Source: Pseudomonas maumuensis
Lineage (GTDB): Bacteria; Pseudomonadota; Gammaproteobacteria; Pseudomonadales; Pseudomonadaceae
Direction: 5' to 3'
DNA length: 64,000 bases
Assembly (NCBI RefSeq): GCF_019139675.1
Contig: NZ_CP077077.1
Span: forward strand, 3,410,001-3,474,000
A model generated the notes under the pieces. The model worked only from the letters and a program-made list of their open reading frames with translations, ran no database searches and was not told where the DNA came from. Shown in pieces: positions 20,055-28,143 of this stretch; positions within the stretch are counted from its first letter, which is position 1; every line of letters begins with the position of its first letter. A program made the translations under genes and the position numbers.

Positions 20055-20090
20055 GTCAGCCCGTTGCGGGCCTGGCGTTTCGCGTGACGC

Positions 20091-21239
20091 TTACAGACGG
20101 CCGATACCGTTGCAGACCGAAGCGTTGGCGATGTTGGTGCCTTCGTTGTAGCCGTTGTCCAGGAACACCTTCTTGATCTCGGCGGCGTAGGCGGCCGGCA
20201 GGCTGACGAAGGAGTGCTGGGCGATGGTGGCGGCCTTGGTACCGGTGTACAGGTCGTTCAGGAAGCTGCGGATGGCGGTGGCATCGGCGGCGGTCTGGTA
20301 GCACTGGCCGACCAGCAGGTTGGTGTAGCCGACGATTGGGTAGCCCGAAGTCGGTACCACGCCACCGGCGTTGAAGATCGGTACCCACTTGCTTGGGTCG
20401 GCGCGGTCGGCGGCGGTGCTCGGGGCGACAGCGGTACCCAGGGCAGTGCGGGCGTTGGCGGCGGTCGGCAGCGGCGCGGTGCCGGCGGCCATGGCGTTCT
20501 TGCTGACGCGGGCGACCACGGCGTTGTTGGCGGTGGCGACATAGTCAGGGCTGACGTAGCCGATGGTGCCATCGGTGGCGTTGACCGCGTTGACCACGTC
20601 GGCGCTGCCGGCGACGGCTTGCCAGGTGGCCGGTTCGCTGCCCACGTTGGCGGTGGTGAAGGTGCTGCTGACCACGAAGGACGATGGGCAGGAATCAGCC
20701 AGGAAACGCGACAGCAGCTCGGTGGTGCCGCTGCTGCCGGAACGGTAGATGACCTTGATCGGCGTGGTGTCGGCGGTGCCCAGCAGCTGACCCCAGGTGG
20801 TGGTGGTGCCGGAGAACACGCCGCACAGCTGGGCGCCGGTCAGTTGCAGGTTGGTCACGCCCGACTTCTTGTAGGGAATGGCAACGGAGGTGCCCACCGA
20901 TGGGATCTGCACCAGCTTGCCCCAGGTGGCGGCCTTGCTGCTGTTGTAGGTCGACAGCTCCGAGGCGCTCAGAACCGAGTCGCTGCCGGCGAAGTCGACG
21001 TTGGTGCCGGCTGGCTGGTTGATCGAGGCCGCTGCGTTGGTCAGGAACGCCGTCTTGCCGCCACCGCTGCCGACACCGGTGTAGCTGAAGTCGGCCGGCA
21101 GCAGGCGTGGCAGGCTCGAGGTGCCGTTGTAGAGGTTTTCCGGCAGGGTGGCGCCGCCACCGACAACAGCAGCCATGGATTGGGCCGAAGCCAGGGTAGC
21201 AGCCACCAGGGAGGCGGCGATCACAGTACGCTTAAACAT
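20091..21239 (-). CDS. DING/PstS-like secreted phosphate-binding protein
   Basis: Secreted or periplasmic phosphate-binding protein of the DING branch of the PstS superfamily, 382 residues with signal peptide. The mature start would be AVVGGGATLPENLYNG, where classical members read DINGGGATLP. The phosphate-loop segment RSGSSGTTELLSRF, the SDSVLSASEL segment and the GYPIVGYTNLLVGQCY segment follow the DING pattern. Four cysteines (in LCGVF, DSCPSS, GQCYQT and SVCNGIGRL) match the two disulfides of that family. Relatives in P. aeruginosa (LapA-type) are exported by a type II system and can show phosphatase activity. The start is ATG 21239 with AGGAG upstream. No convincing Pho box was found. 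Confidence 0.88.
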   Translation of the reverse strand: MFKRTVIAASLVAATLASAQSMAAVVGGGATLPENLYNGTSSLPRLLPADFSYTGVGSGGGKTAFLTNAAASINQPAGTNVDFAGSDSVLSASELSTYNSSKAATWGKLVQIPSVGTSVAIPYKKSGVTNLQLTGAQLCGVFSGTTTTWGQLLGTADTTPIKVIYRSGSSGTTELLSRFLADSCPSSFVVSSTFTTANVGSEPATWQAVAGSADVVNAVNATDGTIGYVSPDYVATANNAVVARVSKNAMAAGTAPLPTAANARTALGTAVAPSTAADRADPSKWVPIFNAGGVVPTSGYPIVGYTNLLVGQCYQTAADATAIRSFLNDLYTGTKAATIAQHSFVSLPAAYAAEIKKVFLDNGYNEGTNIANASVCNGIGRL

Positions 21240-21567
21240 GAAGCAATCTCCTATCGTCGTGTTCATACGTTGAGTGGGTCGCGCATTGCTATGGCCACAG
21301 GCCGTATACCCTGATCCAGAGGGGCTGAAGGCCTGTCGACGAAAGCCACATTCGCAGCTTGTGGTGACAGGCAAAGGAAAAAACATCGGGAGTTCGACGG
21401 GGAAAAGCTCGGGGGTCGCGGGGCGTTACTTCAGCATTACGCACTGGCGCTGGAAGCAGGGCCAGGCAGTACGGGCAGGAGCAGTCTGGAGGATGGACAT
21501 CGACGCACTCGGGTGTTTGCAGCGAGGGCGAAAAAAGATCTGGCCGAGGTCGGTAGGCCACCTTTTC

Positions 21568-21661
21568 TGGCGATGCGCCGCCGACGCAACGCATCGCCAG
21601 GCCGGCTCCCACAGCGACCGCGCCGGCCTCAGGCCGTGCGCCATCCTGGTGGGAGCTGGCT
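21568..21661. repeat. REP cluster between the DING-type gene and the TonB receptor
   Basis: Perfect 11-base inverted arms CTGGCGATGCG and CGCATCGCCAG (21568-21578 and 21590-21600) are followed by opposed REP cores GCCGGCTCCCAC and GTGGGAGCTGGC. They lie just beyond the receptor stop and probably form the end of its transcript. The rest of the 440-base gap (21240-21567) holds the promoter region of the DING-type gene; I see no gene in it. Confidence 0.75.
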
Positions 21662-21679
21662 GCGCGGAGGTATCGTGCG

Positions 21680-23914
21680 TCAGAACGCGTAGCGCGTGGT
21701 CAGCATGAAGTTGCGTGGGTCACCGTAGTAACCGCCGTTGTAGAAGCCCAGGTTGTTGAAGTACTTCTTGTCGGTGAGGTTGTTGCCGTTGAGGGTCACC
21801 GACAACTGCTCGGTCACCTGGTAGCGCGCCAGCGCATCGAGGGTCAGGTAGTTCGACTGGGTGTAGCGAATGGTCTCGCCCGCCGCCACCGGGCTGTCCA
21901 GGTCCTTCCAGATCTTGCTCTGCCAGTTGGCCGAGCCGCCCACGGTAAGCTTGTTCCACACCCCCGGCAGGCGGTAGGTGGTGGACAGGCGCAGCAGGTT
22001 CTCCGGCTCGATGGTGGAGATCTTGTCGCCCTCGCCATCGCGGGTGATGCGGTGGGTAAAGCCACCCTGCACATGCCAGTCCGGGGTCAGCTCGCCCGCC
22101 ACTTCCAGCTCGAAGCCACGGGTCTTGGCGCCCTGGATCGCCCGGTAGATGCCACGGTTGGTGGCCGGGTCGGTGCGGTCGAGCTCAGCGAGGTTGTCCT
22201 GGCGAACCTCGAACAGCGCCAGGCTGGCGTTGAGACGCCCGTCGTAGAACTCGCCCTTCAGGCCCAGCTCATAGGCGTCGCCCTCCTCCGGCTCGATCAT
22301 CTTGCCGTTGGCGTCCCGCTCGGTCTCGTGCGGTTTGAAGATGCTGGTATAGCTGCCATACACCGACCAGTTGTCGTCCAGGTCATAGACCACGCCGGCA
22401 TAGGGTACGACCACGCCGTTCTCTTCCAGGTCCTGGGTCTTGCTGCGCTGGCCGCTGGTGGTGTCCAGGCGGGTGCTGTCGAGCTGCCAATTGGACAGGC
22501 GCCCACCGAGGATCACCGACAGTTTGTCGGTGGGCTTGAAGCGGCCGGTCAGATAGGCCGCGTCTTCCTGCACGCGGGTGTCGACCTTCGACAGCGGACG
22601 CCCCCAGTCGGGCTCGCTGAACTCGCCGCGCCACTGGTAGATGTTGGCGCCGCCGAACAGGAACGGCCAGTTGCTTTCGTGGGCGCGCACATCGCGGTGG
22701 GAAACACCCGCTACCAATTCGTGCTCACGCCCCAGCAACTGGAACGGGCCACTGGCATACAGGTCGTAGGCGTTCTGCTCGGTCTGGTAGCGGTAGCGCC
22801 CCAGCCACACGCCCATGCCGGCCCCGGTGGCGGCATCGGGGTAGCCGTTGGCCGCCGAGCCCAGGCGCATCGGCGCATCGGTCTCGCTGCGCGTGGCCGA
22901 GGCCTTGAGCGTCCAGTCGTTGGCCAGGCGCTGCTCGAGGGTGACGAACAGGTTGTCGGCGGTATTGTCCCAGGCACTCCATTTGGCCCCGGGGTTGAAC
23001 GAGCGCGACATGCCAAAGCGGTTGCCCTGGCTGTCCAGCAAAGGTGTCGACGGCCCCCAGGACGAACCTTCCGGGCGGTTGCTCTGGCGGCTCAGGCCGA
23101 CGCTGAGCAAGGTGTCATCGCTGAGGTCGGCCTCGACGATGCCGTACATCACCTGCTTCTTCTCGGACAGGTTGTCCATGAACGACTGGCCGTCCTCGTA
23201 GGCCGTGACCAGGCGCCCGCGCACGTTGCCGTCCGGCGTCAACGCGCCGCCGATGTCGAACTCGCCACGGTAAGTGTCCCAGCTGCCGGCACCGAGCGAT
23301 ACATAGCCGGACAACTCGCGGGTCGGCCGCTTGCGTACCAGGTTGACGGTCGCCGACGGGCTGCCGAAACCGCTGAGCAGGCCGGTGGCGCCACGCAGCA
23401 CCTCGACCCGGTCGTAGATCACCAGGTCGGTCTGGTCGATGCCATTGCCGAAGCGGAAGGCCGCCGGAATGCCATCGACCTGGAAGTTGTCGATGTCGAA
23501 GCCACGGGCCTTGAAACTGGCGCGGTTGCTGTCGAGCTTGGTGACGGTGACGCCAGGCGTCTTGCCCAGCACATCGCTGATGCTGGTGAGGTTCTGGTCA
23601 TCCATCTGCTGGCGGGTGATGACCGTGACCGACTGCGGCGTTTGCCGTGGCGACAAGGCCATGCGCGTGGCGGTACGGCTCGCGCCAGTGGTGTAAGACC
23701 CGCTGTCTTCGGTGGTCTCGCCCAGCGCGGTGTCGGTGATGGCGGTGGCGCCCAGCTCCAGGGTGCCCTTGCCGCTGGCGGTTTCGGCCCAGGCCGGGCC
23801 GGCCGGCGCGACAAGGCTTGCCGCGAGGATGGCCAGTGCCAGCGGATGACGCTGGCGGACGGTGGTGGCGTTCCCTGCCCTTTGAACCGTGTTCAGAGAG
23901 TGCTGTCGTTGCAC
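21680..23914 (-). CDS. TonB-dependent siderophore receptor
   Basis: Outer-membrane ferric-siderophore receptor of 744 residues, close to FpvA/FhuE-type receptors. A signal peptide ends at PAWA. An early segment (TRMALSPRQTPQSVTVITRQQMDDQ) starts the plug domain with its PGV and RGF motifs (KTPGVTVTKLDSNRASFKARGFD). The 22-strand barrel ends in an aromatic residue (LTTRYAF), needed for outer-membrane insertion. No extra N-terminal signalling domain is obvious, so it is probably not a surface-signalling receptor. The start is GTG at 23914 with GGGG upstream. A Fur-like palindrome lies about 130 bases upstream. The siderophore cannot be assigned from sequence. Confidence 0.9.
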   Translation of the reverse strand: MQRQHSLNTVQRAGNATTVRQRHPLALAILAASLVAPAGPAWAETASGKGTLELGATAITDTALGETTEDSGSYTTGASRTATRMALSPRQTPQSVTVITRQQMDDQNLTSISDVLGKTPGVTVTKLDSNRASFKARGFDIDNFQVDGIPAAFRFGNGIDQTDLVIYDRVEVLRGATGLLSGFGSPSATVNLVRKRPTRELSGYVSLGAGSWDTYRGEFDIGGALTPDGNVRGRLVTAYEDGQSFMDNLSEKKQVMYGIVEADLSDDTLLSVGLSRQSNRPEGSSWGPSTPLLDSQGNRFGMSRSFNPGAKWSAWDNTADNLFVTLEQRLANDWTLKASATRSETDAPMRLGSAANGYPDAATGAGMGVWLGRYRYQTEQNAYDLYASGPFQLLGREHELVAGVSHRDVRAHESNWPFLFGGANIYQWRGEFSEPDWGRPLSKVDTRVQEDAAYLTGRFKPTDKLSVILGGRLSNWQLDSTRLDTTSGQRSKTQDLEENGVVVPYAGVVYDLDDNWSVYGSYTSIFKPHETERDANGKMIEPEEGDAYELGLKGEFYDGRLNASLALFEVRQDNLAELDRTDPATNRGIYRAIQGAKTRGFELEVAGELTPDWHVQGGFTHRITRDGEGDKISTIEPENLLRLSTTYRLPGVWNKLTVGGSANWQSKIWKDLDSPVAAGETIRYTQSNYLTLDALARYQVTEQLSVTLNGNNLTDKKYFNNLGFYNGGYYGDPRNFMLTTRYAF

Positions 23915-24040
23915 GCTTGTCGACCCCTAGTTGTTGTGTCTGCTCGATGCAGGTGGGGCTAATCACTGGCGATTGTTGTGGTTGTGCGCACGTTCTGCGA
24001 CGGCTGCGGCGCATGCTAGAGTTTTTACGATTTTTTTACA

Positions 24041-24059
24041 ATTGTGAATAATTCGCAAT
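24041..24059 (-). promoter_or_regulatory. Fur-box-like palindrome
   Basis: ATTGTGAATAATTCGCAAT is a 9-1-9 palindrome with one mismatched pair. Ten of 14 positions fit the 7-1-7 Fur pattern TGATAAT-n-ATTATCA. It lies in the 303-base gap between the divergent siderophore receptor and TerC genes, close to A/T-rich sequence that could hold the receptor promoter. I see nothing else definite in this gap. Confidence 0.5.
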
Positions 24060-24217
24060 AATTGGATCCAGGCAAAGAAATGTAACAGCCCGCCATTCGG
24101 CAACCCCGGCGAACGCGACTAGGCTCAACCGCATGTGATGCCGGGCCCCTCTGACGGTTTGCGCCGCCATGTCGGAATCACTGTTGCCATGCAACGTCGA
24201 CAATCAAGGAGGGGCTC

Positions 24218-25306
24218 ATGACAGCTCTGCACACATTCCTCTTTACACCTTTTCTCGGCACCAGCACCTGGTTGTGGCTGGTCTTCATCACCATCGTCAT
24301 CGCCTTGCTGGTCCTCGACCTCGGCGTGCTGCACCGCCAGGACCGCGAGATCGAGATGCGCGAAAGCCTGCTGCTGTATTCGGGTTATTTCAGCGTCGGC
24401 GTGCTGTTCGGCGTATGGGTCTGGTATGAGCTCGGGGCACAGCCGGCGCTGGAGTTCTATACGGGTTTCCTGGTCGAGCAGTCGTTGTCGATGGACAACG
24501 TGTTCGTCATGGCGATGATCTTCAGCTTCTTCGCCATCCCCCGCCGCTATCAGCACCGCGTGCTGTTCTGGGGCATCCTCGGGGTGGTGGTGCTGCGGGC
24601 GATCATGATCGGCGTGGGCGCCGCGCTGGTGCAGCACTTCGCCTGGGTGCTGTATATCTTCGGCGCCTTCCTGCTGTTCACCGGGGTGAAGATGGCCCTG
24701 TCCAAGGACGACGCCCACCCGGACCTGGCCAACAACCCGGTGCTGCGCTTCGTGCGTCGGCACATGCGGGTAACCGACCAGCTGCATGGCCGGCACTTCT
24801 TCGTCCATCTCACGCCGCCCGGAACCGACCGCGCCATCCGCTATGCCACGCCGCTGTTCCTGGCCCTGGTGCTGATCGAGCTGGCCGACCTGGTGTTCGC
24901 CGTCGACAGCGTGCCGGCGATCTTCGCCATCACCCAGGATCCGTTCATCGTCTACACCTCGAACATCTTCGCCATCCTCGGCCTGCGCTCGCTGTACTTC
25001 GCCCTGGCGGCGCTGATGCACCGCTTCGTCTACCTCAAGTACGCGCTGGCGTTGGTGCTGATCTTCATCGGCTGCAAGATCTTCTGGCACGGGCTGGTGG
25101 GCAAGGTACCGGCCGGGATTTCGCTGGGGGTCACGTTCGGGCTGTTGCTCGGCGGCGTGCTGCTGTCGTTGCTGCGCACGCGCAATCAGCCGCAACCCGA
25201 CGCCCCGCAGCAAGCGCAGGACGCACCAGTGCCTACAGGGGACACGCCGACCTCCATCCCCACCGACAAGAATCCCGAAAAGAAAGGCCCGCACCTGCGG
25301 GTCTGA
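24218..25306 (+). CDS. TerC/Alx-family integral membrane protein
   Basis: Polytopic inner-membrane protein of 362 residues, of the TerC family linked to metal-ion export and tellurite or alkaline stress. It has about eight to nine hydrophobic segments. The family acidic motifs are present in membrane segments: EQSLSMDNVFVMAMIFSFF and ELADLVFAVDSVPAIFAITQ. The C-terminal 45 residues are a charged, proline-rich cytoplasmic tail. The start ATG follows AAGGAGGGG closely. Members in other bacteria (Alx, TerC) export Mn2+ and are often controlled by a yybP-ykoY riboswitch, but I could not find that element upstream. The gene ends exactly against the stop of the converging DUF1330 gene. Confidence 0.9.
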   Translation: MTALHTFLFTPFLGTSTWLWLVFITIVIALLVLDLGVLHRQDREIEMRESLLLYSGYFSVGVLFGVWVWYELGAQPALEFYTGFLVEQSLSMDNVFVMAMIFSFFAIPRRYQHRVLFWGILGVVVLRAIMIGVGAALVQHFAWVLYIFGAFLLFTGVKMALSKDDAHPDLANNPVLRFVRRHMRVTDQLHGRHFFVHLTPPGTDRAIRYATPLFLALVLIELADLVFAVDSVPAIFAITQDPFIVYTSNIFAILGLRSLYFALAALMHRFVYLKYALALVLIFIGCKIFWHGLVGKVPAGISLGVTFGLLLGGVLLSLLRTRNQPQPDAPQQAQDAPVPTGDTPTSIPTDKNPEKKGPHLRV

Positions 25307-25600
25307 TCAGGGCGCGAGCCCCTCGACGATGATCACCTGCGCCATCGCCGCGCCCTGGCGATGGCGGCAGGCCTCCTGGTACAGGTCCGAGCGATAGCAG
25401 GCCACGGCCTGCTCATAGGAATCGAATTCGATCACCACGCTGCGCTGCGGCGTCGCCCGCCCCTCCAGCGCCTCGCTGCGGCCGCCCCGGGCCAGGAATC
25501 GCCCGCCAAAGGCGACGAACGCCGCCGGCGCGCGCTGGGTGTATTGCAGGTATTGCTCGGGGTCGGTGACATCCACGTGGGCGATCCAGTAGGCCTTCAT
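25307..25600 (-). CDS. DUF1330 family protein
   Basis: Small soluble protein of 97 residues with a dimeric alpha/beta-barrel fold typical of DUF1330. The family pattern is visible: KAYWIAHVDVTDPEQYLQY at the start, GGRFLARGG in the middle and SVVIEFDSYEQAVACYRSDLYQEA near the end. The biochemical role of DUF1330 is not known. Its stop codon abuts the TerC stop. It is divergent from the RibB paralogue with 78 bases between starts, and a perfect palindrome sits in that gap, so the two are probably co-regulated. Confidence 0.88.
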   Translation of the reverse strand: MKAYWIAHVDVTDPEQYLQYTQRAPAAFVAFGGRFLARGGRSEALEGRATPQRSVVIEFDSYEQAVACYRSDLYQEACRHRQGAAMAQVIIVEGLAP

Positions 25601-25633
25601 TCGTCGCGCTCCTGTTGCATGGTCATTTTCGTA

Positions 25634-25649
25634 TTATGGTATACCATAA
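25634..25649. promoter_or_regulatory. Perfect 16-bp palindrome, candidate GntR-type operator
   Basis: TTATGGTATACCATAA is perfectly palindromic, with the core GTATAC that fits the GT-n-AC pattern of GntR/FadR-family operators. It lies between the divergent DUF1330 and ribB genes, 30 bases before the ribB ATG, overlapping likely -10 positions. A near copy (12 of 16 positions) occurs at 26957-26972 ahead of the ABC importer. The regulator gene is not evident in the window. Confidence 0.6.
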
Positions 25650-25678
25650 AACTTTCTTGACCAGCATGAGCGTGCAAC

Positions 25679-26791
25679 ATGGCCTTCAACAACATCGAAG
25701 AACTTCTCGAGGACTATCGCCAGGGCCGGATGGTCCTGCTGGTGGACGACGAGGACCGGGAAAACGAAGGCGACCTGCTGATCGCCGCCGAGCGCTGCGA
25801 CGCCCAGGCCATCAACTTCATGGCCCGCGAGGCGCGTGGCCTGATCTGCCTGACGCTGACCGACGAGCACTGTCAGCGCTTGGGCCTGGAACAGATGGTC
25901 CCGACCAACGGCAGCGTGTTCAGCACCGCCTTCACCGTATCGATCGAGGCCGCCAGTGGCGTGACCACCGGCATCTCCGCCGCCGACCGGGCGCGCACCG
26001 TCGCCGCGGCCATGGCCGCCGACGCCCGCCCCGAAGACCTGGTACAGCCAGGCCACATCTTCCCCCTGCGCGCCCGCGAAGGCGGCGTGCTGACCCGCGC
26101 CGGGCACACCGAGGCCGGTTGCGACCTGGCCCGCCTGGCAGGCTTCAGCCCGGCATCGGTGATTGTCGAAGTGCTCAACGACGACGGCAGCATGGCCCGC
26201 CGGCCGGACCTGGAAGTGTTCGCTGCCCGCCACGGCATCAAGATCGGCACCATCGCCGACCTGATCCACTACCGGCTGAGCACCGAGCAGACCATCAAGC
26301 GCATCGGTGAACGCGCATTGCCCACGGTGCATGGCACGTTCCGCCTGGTCACCTACGAAGACCGCATTGAAGGCGGCGTGCACATGGCCATGGTCATGGG
26401 CGAGATCCGCCGCGAGCAGCCCACCCTGGTGCGCGTGCATGTGATCGACCCGCTGCGCGACCTGGTCGGTGCCGAATACGCAGGCCCGGCCAACTGGACG
26501 CTGTGGGCGGCGCTGCAGAAGGTCGCCGAGGAAGGTGCCGGGGTGGTGGTAATCCTAGCCAACCACGAGTCCTCCCAGGCCTTGCTCGAACGCGTGCCGC
26601 AACTGACGCAACCGGCTCGGCCCTACCAGCGTGGCCAGTCGAAGGTCTACTCGGAGGTCGGCACCGGGGCGCAGATTCTGCAAGACCTGGGCGTGGGCAA
26701 GCTACGTCACTTAGGGCCGCCGCTCAAATACGCCGGGCTTTCCGGGTATGAGCTGGAGGTGGTGCAAAGCATCCCGTTCGAGGGCAATTGA
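25679..26791 (+). CDS. ribB: RibB paralogue: DHBP synthase with degenerate GTP cyclohydrolase II domain
   Basis: Makes 3,4-dihydroxy-2-butanone 4-phosphate from ribulose 5-phosphate for riboflavin synthesis. It has 370 residues. The N-terminal synthase domain (about 1-205) is intact, with [11 protein letters not shown] (23-33) and [16 protein letters not shown] including H143. The C-terminal GTP cyclohydrolase II-like domain (about 210-365) contains no cysteine at all, so the three zinc-binding Cys of RibA are missing and it is probably inactive as a cyclohydrolase. This arrangement is known in gamma-proteobacterial RibB proteins. It is not next to other rib genes and has no room for an FMN riboswitch. 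The palindrome upstream suggests specific control together with the DUF1330 gene and perhaps the ABC importer. Confidence 0.9.
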   Translation: MAFNNIEELLEDYRQGRMVLLVDDEDRENEGDLLIAAERCDAQAINFMAREARGLICLTLTDEHCQRLGLEQMVPTNGSVFSTAFTVSIEAASGVTTGISAADRARTVAAAMAADARPEDLVQPGHIFPLRAREGGVLTRAGHTEAGCDLARLAGFSPASVIVEVLNDDGSMARRPDLEVFAARHGIKIGTIADLIHYRLSTEQTIKRIGERALPTVHGTFRLVTYEDRIEGGVHMAMVMGEIRREQPTLVRVHVIDPLRDLVGAEYAGPANWTLWAALQKVAEEGAGVVVILANHESSQALLERVPQLTQPARPYQRGQSKVYSEVGTGAQILQDLGVGKLRHLGPPLKYAGLSGYELEVVQSIPFEGN

Positions 26792-26820
26792 TTTCACGTG
26801 GCTGCAAGCTCTGTCTGTCA

Positions 26821-26908
26821 GCTGGCTCCCACAGGGACCTCGCAATCCTAAGACCCGCGCCGTATCTGTGGGAGCCGGCTTGCCGGCGATGGGCCGCAAA
26901 GCGGCCCC
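26821..26908. repeat. REP pair with terminal hairpin after ribB
   Basis: A shortened REP copy (GCTGGCTCCCACAGGG, 26821-26836) faces a full copy (26866-26890). A hairpin follows, GGGCCGC-AAA-GCGGCCC, at 26891-26907. It sits in the 326-base gap between ribB and the ABC importer. The remaining part of the gap carries the operator-like site at 26957 and no gene. Confidence 0.75.
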
Positions 26909-26956
26909 TATCGCCACGCGGAGTGATGGCCGGTCAACGCCGACCTCTTGCGAAAA

Positions 26957-26972
26957 GCTTGGAATACCATAA
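26957..26972. promoter_or_regulatory. Second operator-like site upstream of the ABC importer
   Basis: GCTTGGAATACCATAA matches the ribB-side palindrome at 12 of 16 positions, including the whole right half ATACCATAA. It overlaps a possible -10 (TAATAT, 26970-26975) with TTGCGA upstream. It lies 145 bases before the first gene of the importer. A wider imperfect dyad, GGAAT to ATTCC, spans 26961-26983. Confidence 0.45.
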
Positions 26973-27117
26973 TATGACATTCCGTAGACCTTGATTCTGC
27001 CGGCCGCACCTACACTGTCATGACGGCCACGCTCCACCCGTTTGACGCTGCTCCCCGAACATGATTGGCGGGCGACAGAAGCCCGCCTCGAATAACAAAA
27101 GCAACGAGGGCGTAACC

Positions 27118-28143
27118 ATGCTGTTGAGCAAACGAGTAACCGCAGTGCTGTCCGCCAGCCTGCTGACCCTGGCCTGCCAGGCCACCCAGGCGGCCGACAG
27201 CCTGAACTTCGTCAGCTGGGGCGGGACCACCCAGGATGCGCAGAAGGCCGCATGGGCCGAACCCTTCAGCAAGGCGTCCGGGATCAAGGTGGTGCAGGAC
27301 GGCCCCACCGACTACGGCAAGCTCAAGGCCATGGTCGAAAGCGGCAACGTGCAGTGGGACGTGGTCGATGTCGAAGCCGACTTCGCCCTGCGCGCCGCCA
27401 GCGAAGGCCTGCTCGAACCCCTCGACTTCAAGCAGATCCAGCGCGACAAGATCGACCCGCGCTTCGTCTCCGACCATGGTGTCGGCTCGTTCTTCTTCTC
27501 CTTCGTGCTCGGCTACAACGAGGGCAAGCTCGGCGCCAACAAGCCGGTGGACTGGTCCGCCCTGTTCGACACCAAGACCTACCCCGGCAAGCGCGCCCTG
27601 TACAAGTGGCCCAGCCCCGGCGTGCTCGAACTGGCCCTGCTGGCCGACGGCGTGGCGCCAGACAAGCTCTACCCACTGGACCTGGACCGCGCCTTCAAGA
27701 AGCTCGACACCATCAAGAAAGACATTGTCTGGTGGGGCGGCGGCGCCCAGTCGCAGCAACTGCTGGCCTCGGGTGAAGCCGCGCTCGGGCAGTTCTGGAA
27801 CGGCCGCGTGTATGCCTTGCAGCAAGACGGCGCGCCGGTCGGCGTGAGCTGGAAGCAGAACCTGGTCATGGCCGATTTCCTGGTCATCCCCAAGGGCGCG
27901 AAGAACAAGGACGCAGCCATGAAGTTCCTGGCCAACGCCAGCAGCGCCGAAGGCCAGGCCGAGTTCGCCAACAAGACCGCCTACGCCCCGGTCAACGTCG
28001 ACAGCGTGGCCAAGCTCGACAAAGACCTGGCGCCGAACCTGCCGACCGCCTACGCCCAGGACCAGGTGACCCTGGACTTCGCCTACTGGGCGAAGAACGG
28101 CCAGGCCATCGCCGCCCGCTGGAATGAGTGGCTGGTCAAATGA
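27118..28143 (+). CDS. PotD/PotF-like ABC importer substrate-binding protein
   Basis: Periplasmic binding protein of the polyamine (spermidine/putrescine) type, 341 residues. A Sec signal peptide ends at TQAA. The mature protein starts with DSLNFVSWGGTTQDAQKAAW and has GPTDYGKLKAMVESGNVQWDVVDVE, the typical first-lobe pattern. The start at MLLSKRV is chosen because it opens the signal peptide; the upstream in-frame codons are not signal-like. It is the first gene of a four-gene operon, and its stop overlaps the first permease start as ATGA. The ligand is not determined; polyamine is the family default. Confidence 0.9.
   Translation: MLLSKRVTAVLSASLLTLACQATQAADSLNFVSWGGTTQDAQKAAWAEPFSKASGIKVVQDGPTDYGKLKAMVESGNVQWDVVDVEADFALRAASEGLLEPLDFKQIQRDKIDPRFVSDHGVGSFFFSFVLGYNEGKLGANKPVDWSALFDTKTYPGKRALYKWPSPGVLELALLADGVAPDKLYPLDLDRAFKKLDTIKKDIVWWGGGAQSQQLLASGEAALGQFWNGRVYALQQDGAPVGVSWKQNLVMADFLVIPKGAKNKDAAMKFLANASSAEGQAEFANKTAYAPVNVDSVAKLDKDLAPNLPTAYAQDQVTLDFAYWAKNGQAIAARWNEWLVK

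Noticed and set aside
21364..21370. CTGTCAC on the minus strand upstream of the DING-type gene, like half of a Pho box.
   Set aside because: The second half-site at the expected 11-base spacing is missing (best offset alternative 4 of 7), so the call is not supportable.
22052..23962. Long plus-strand open frame opposite the TonB-dependent receptor.
   Set aside because: Antisense shadow; the receptor frame has all family motifs.
24060..24217. Possible yybP-ykoY manganese riboswitch ahead of the TerC gene.
   Set aside because: The conserved loop sequences of that element were not found and the leader is short.
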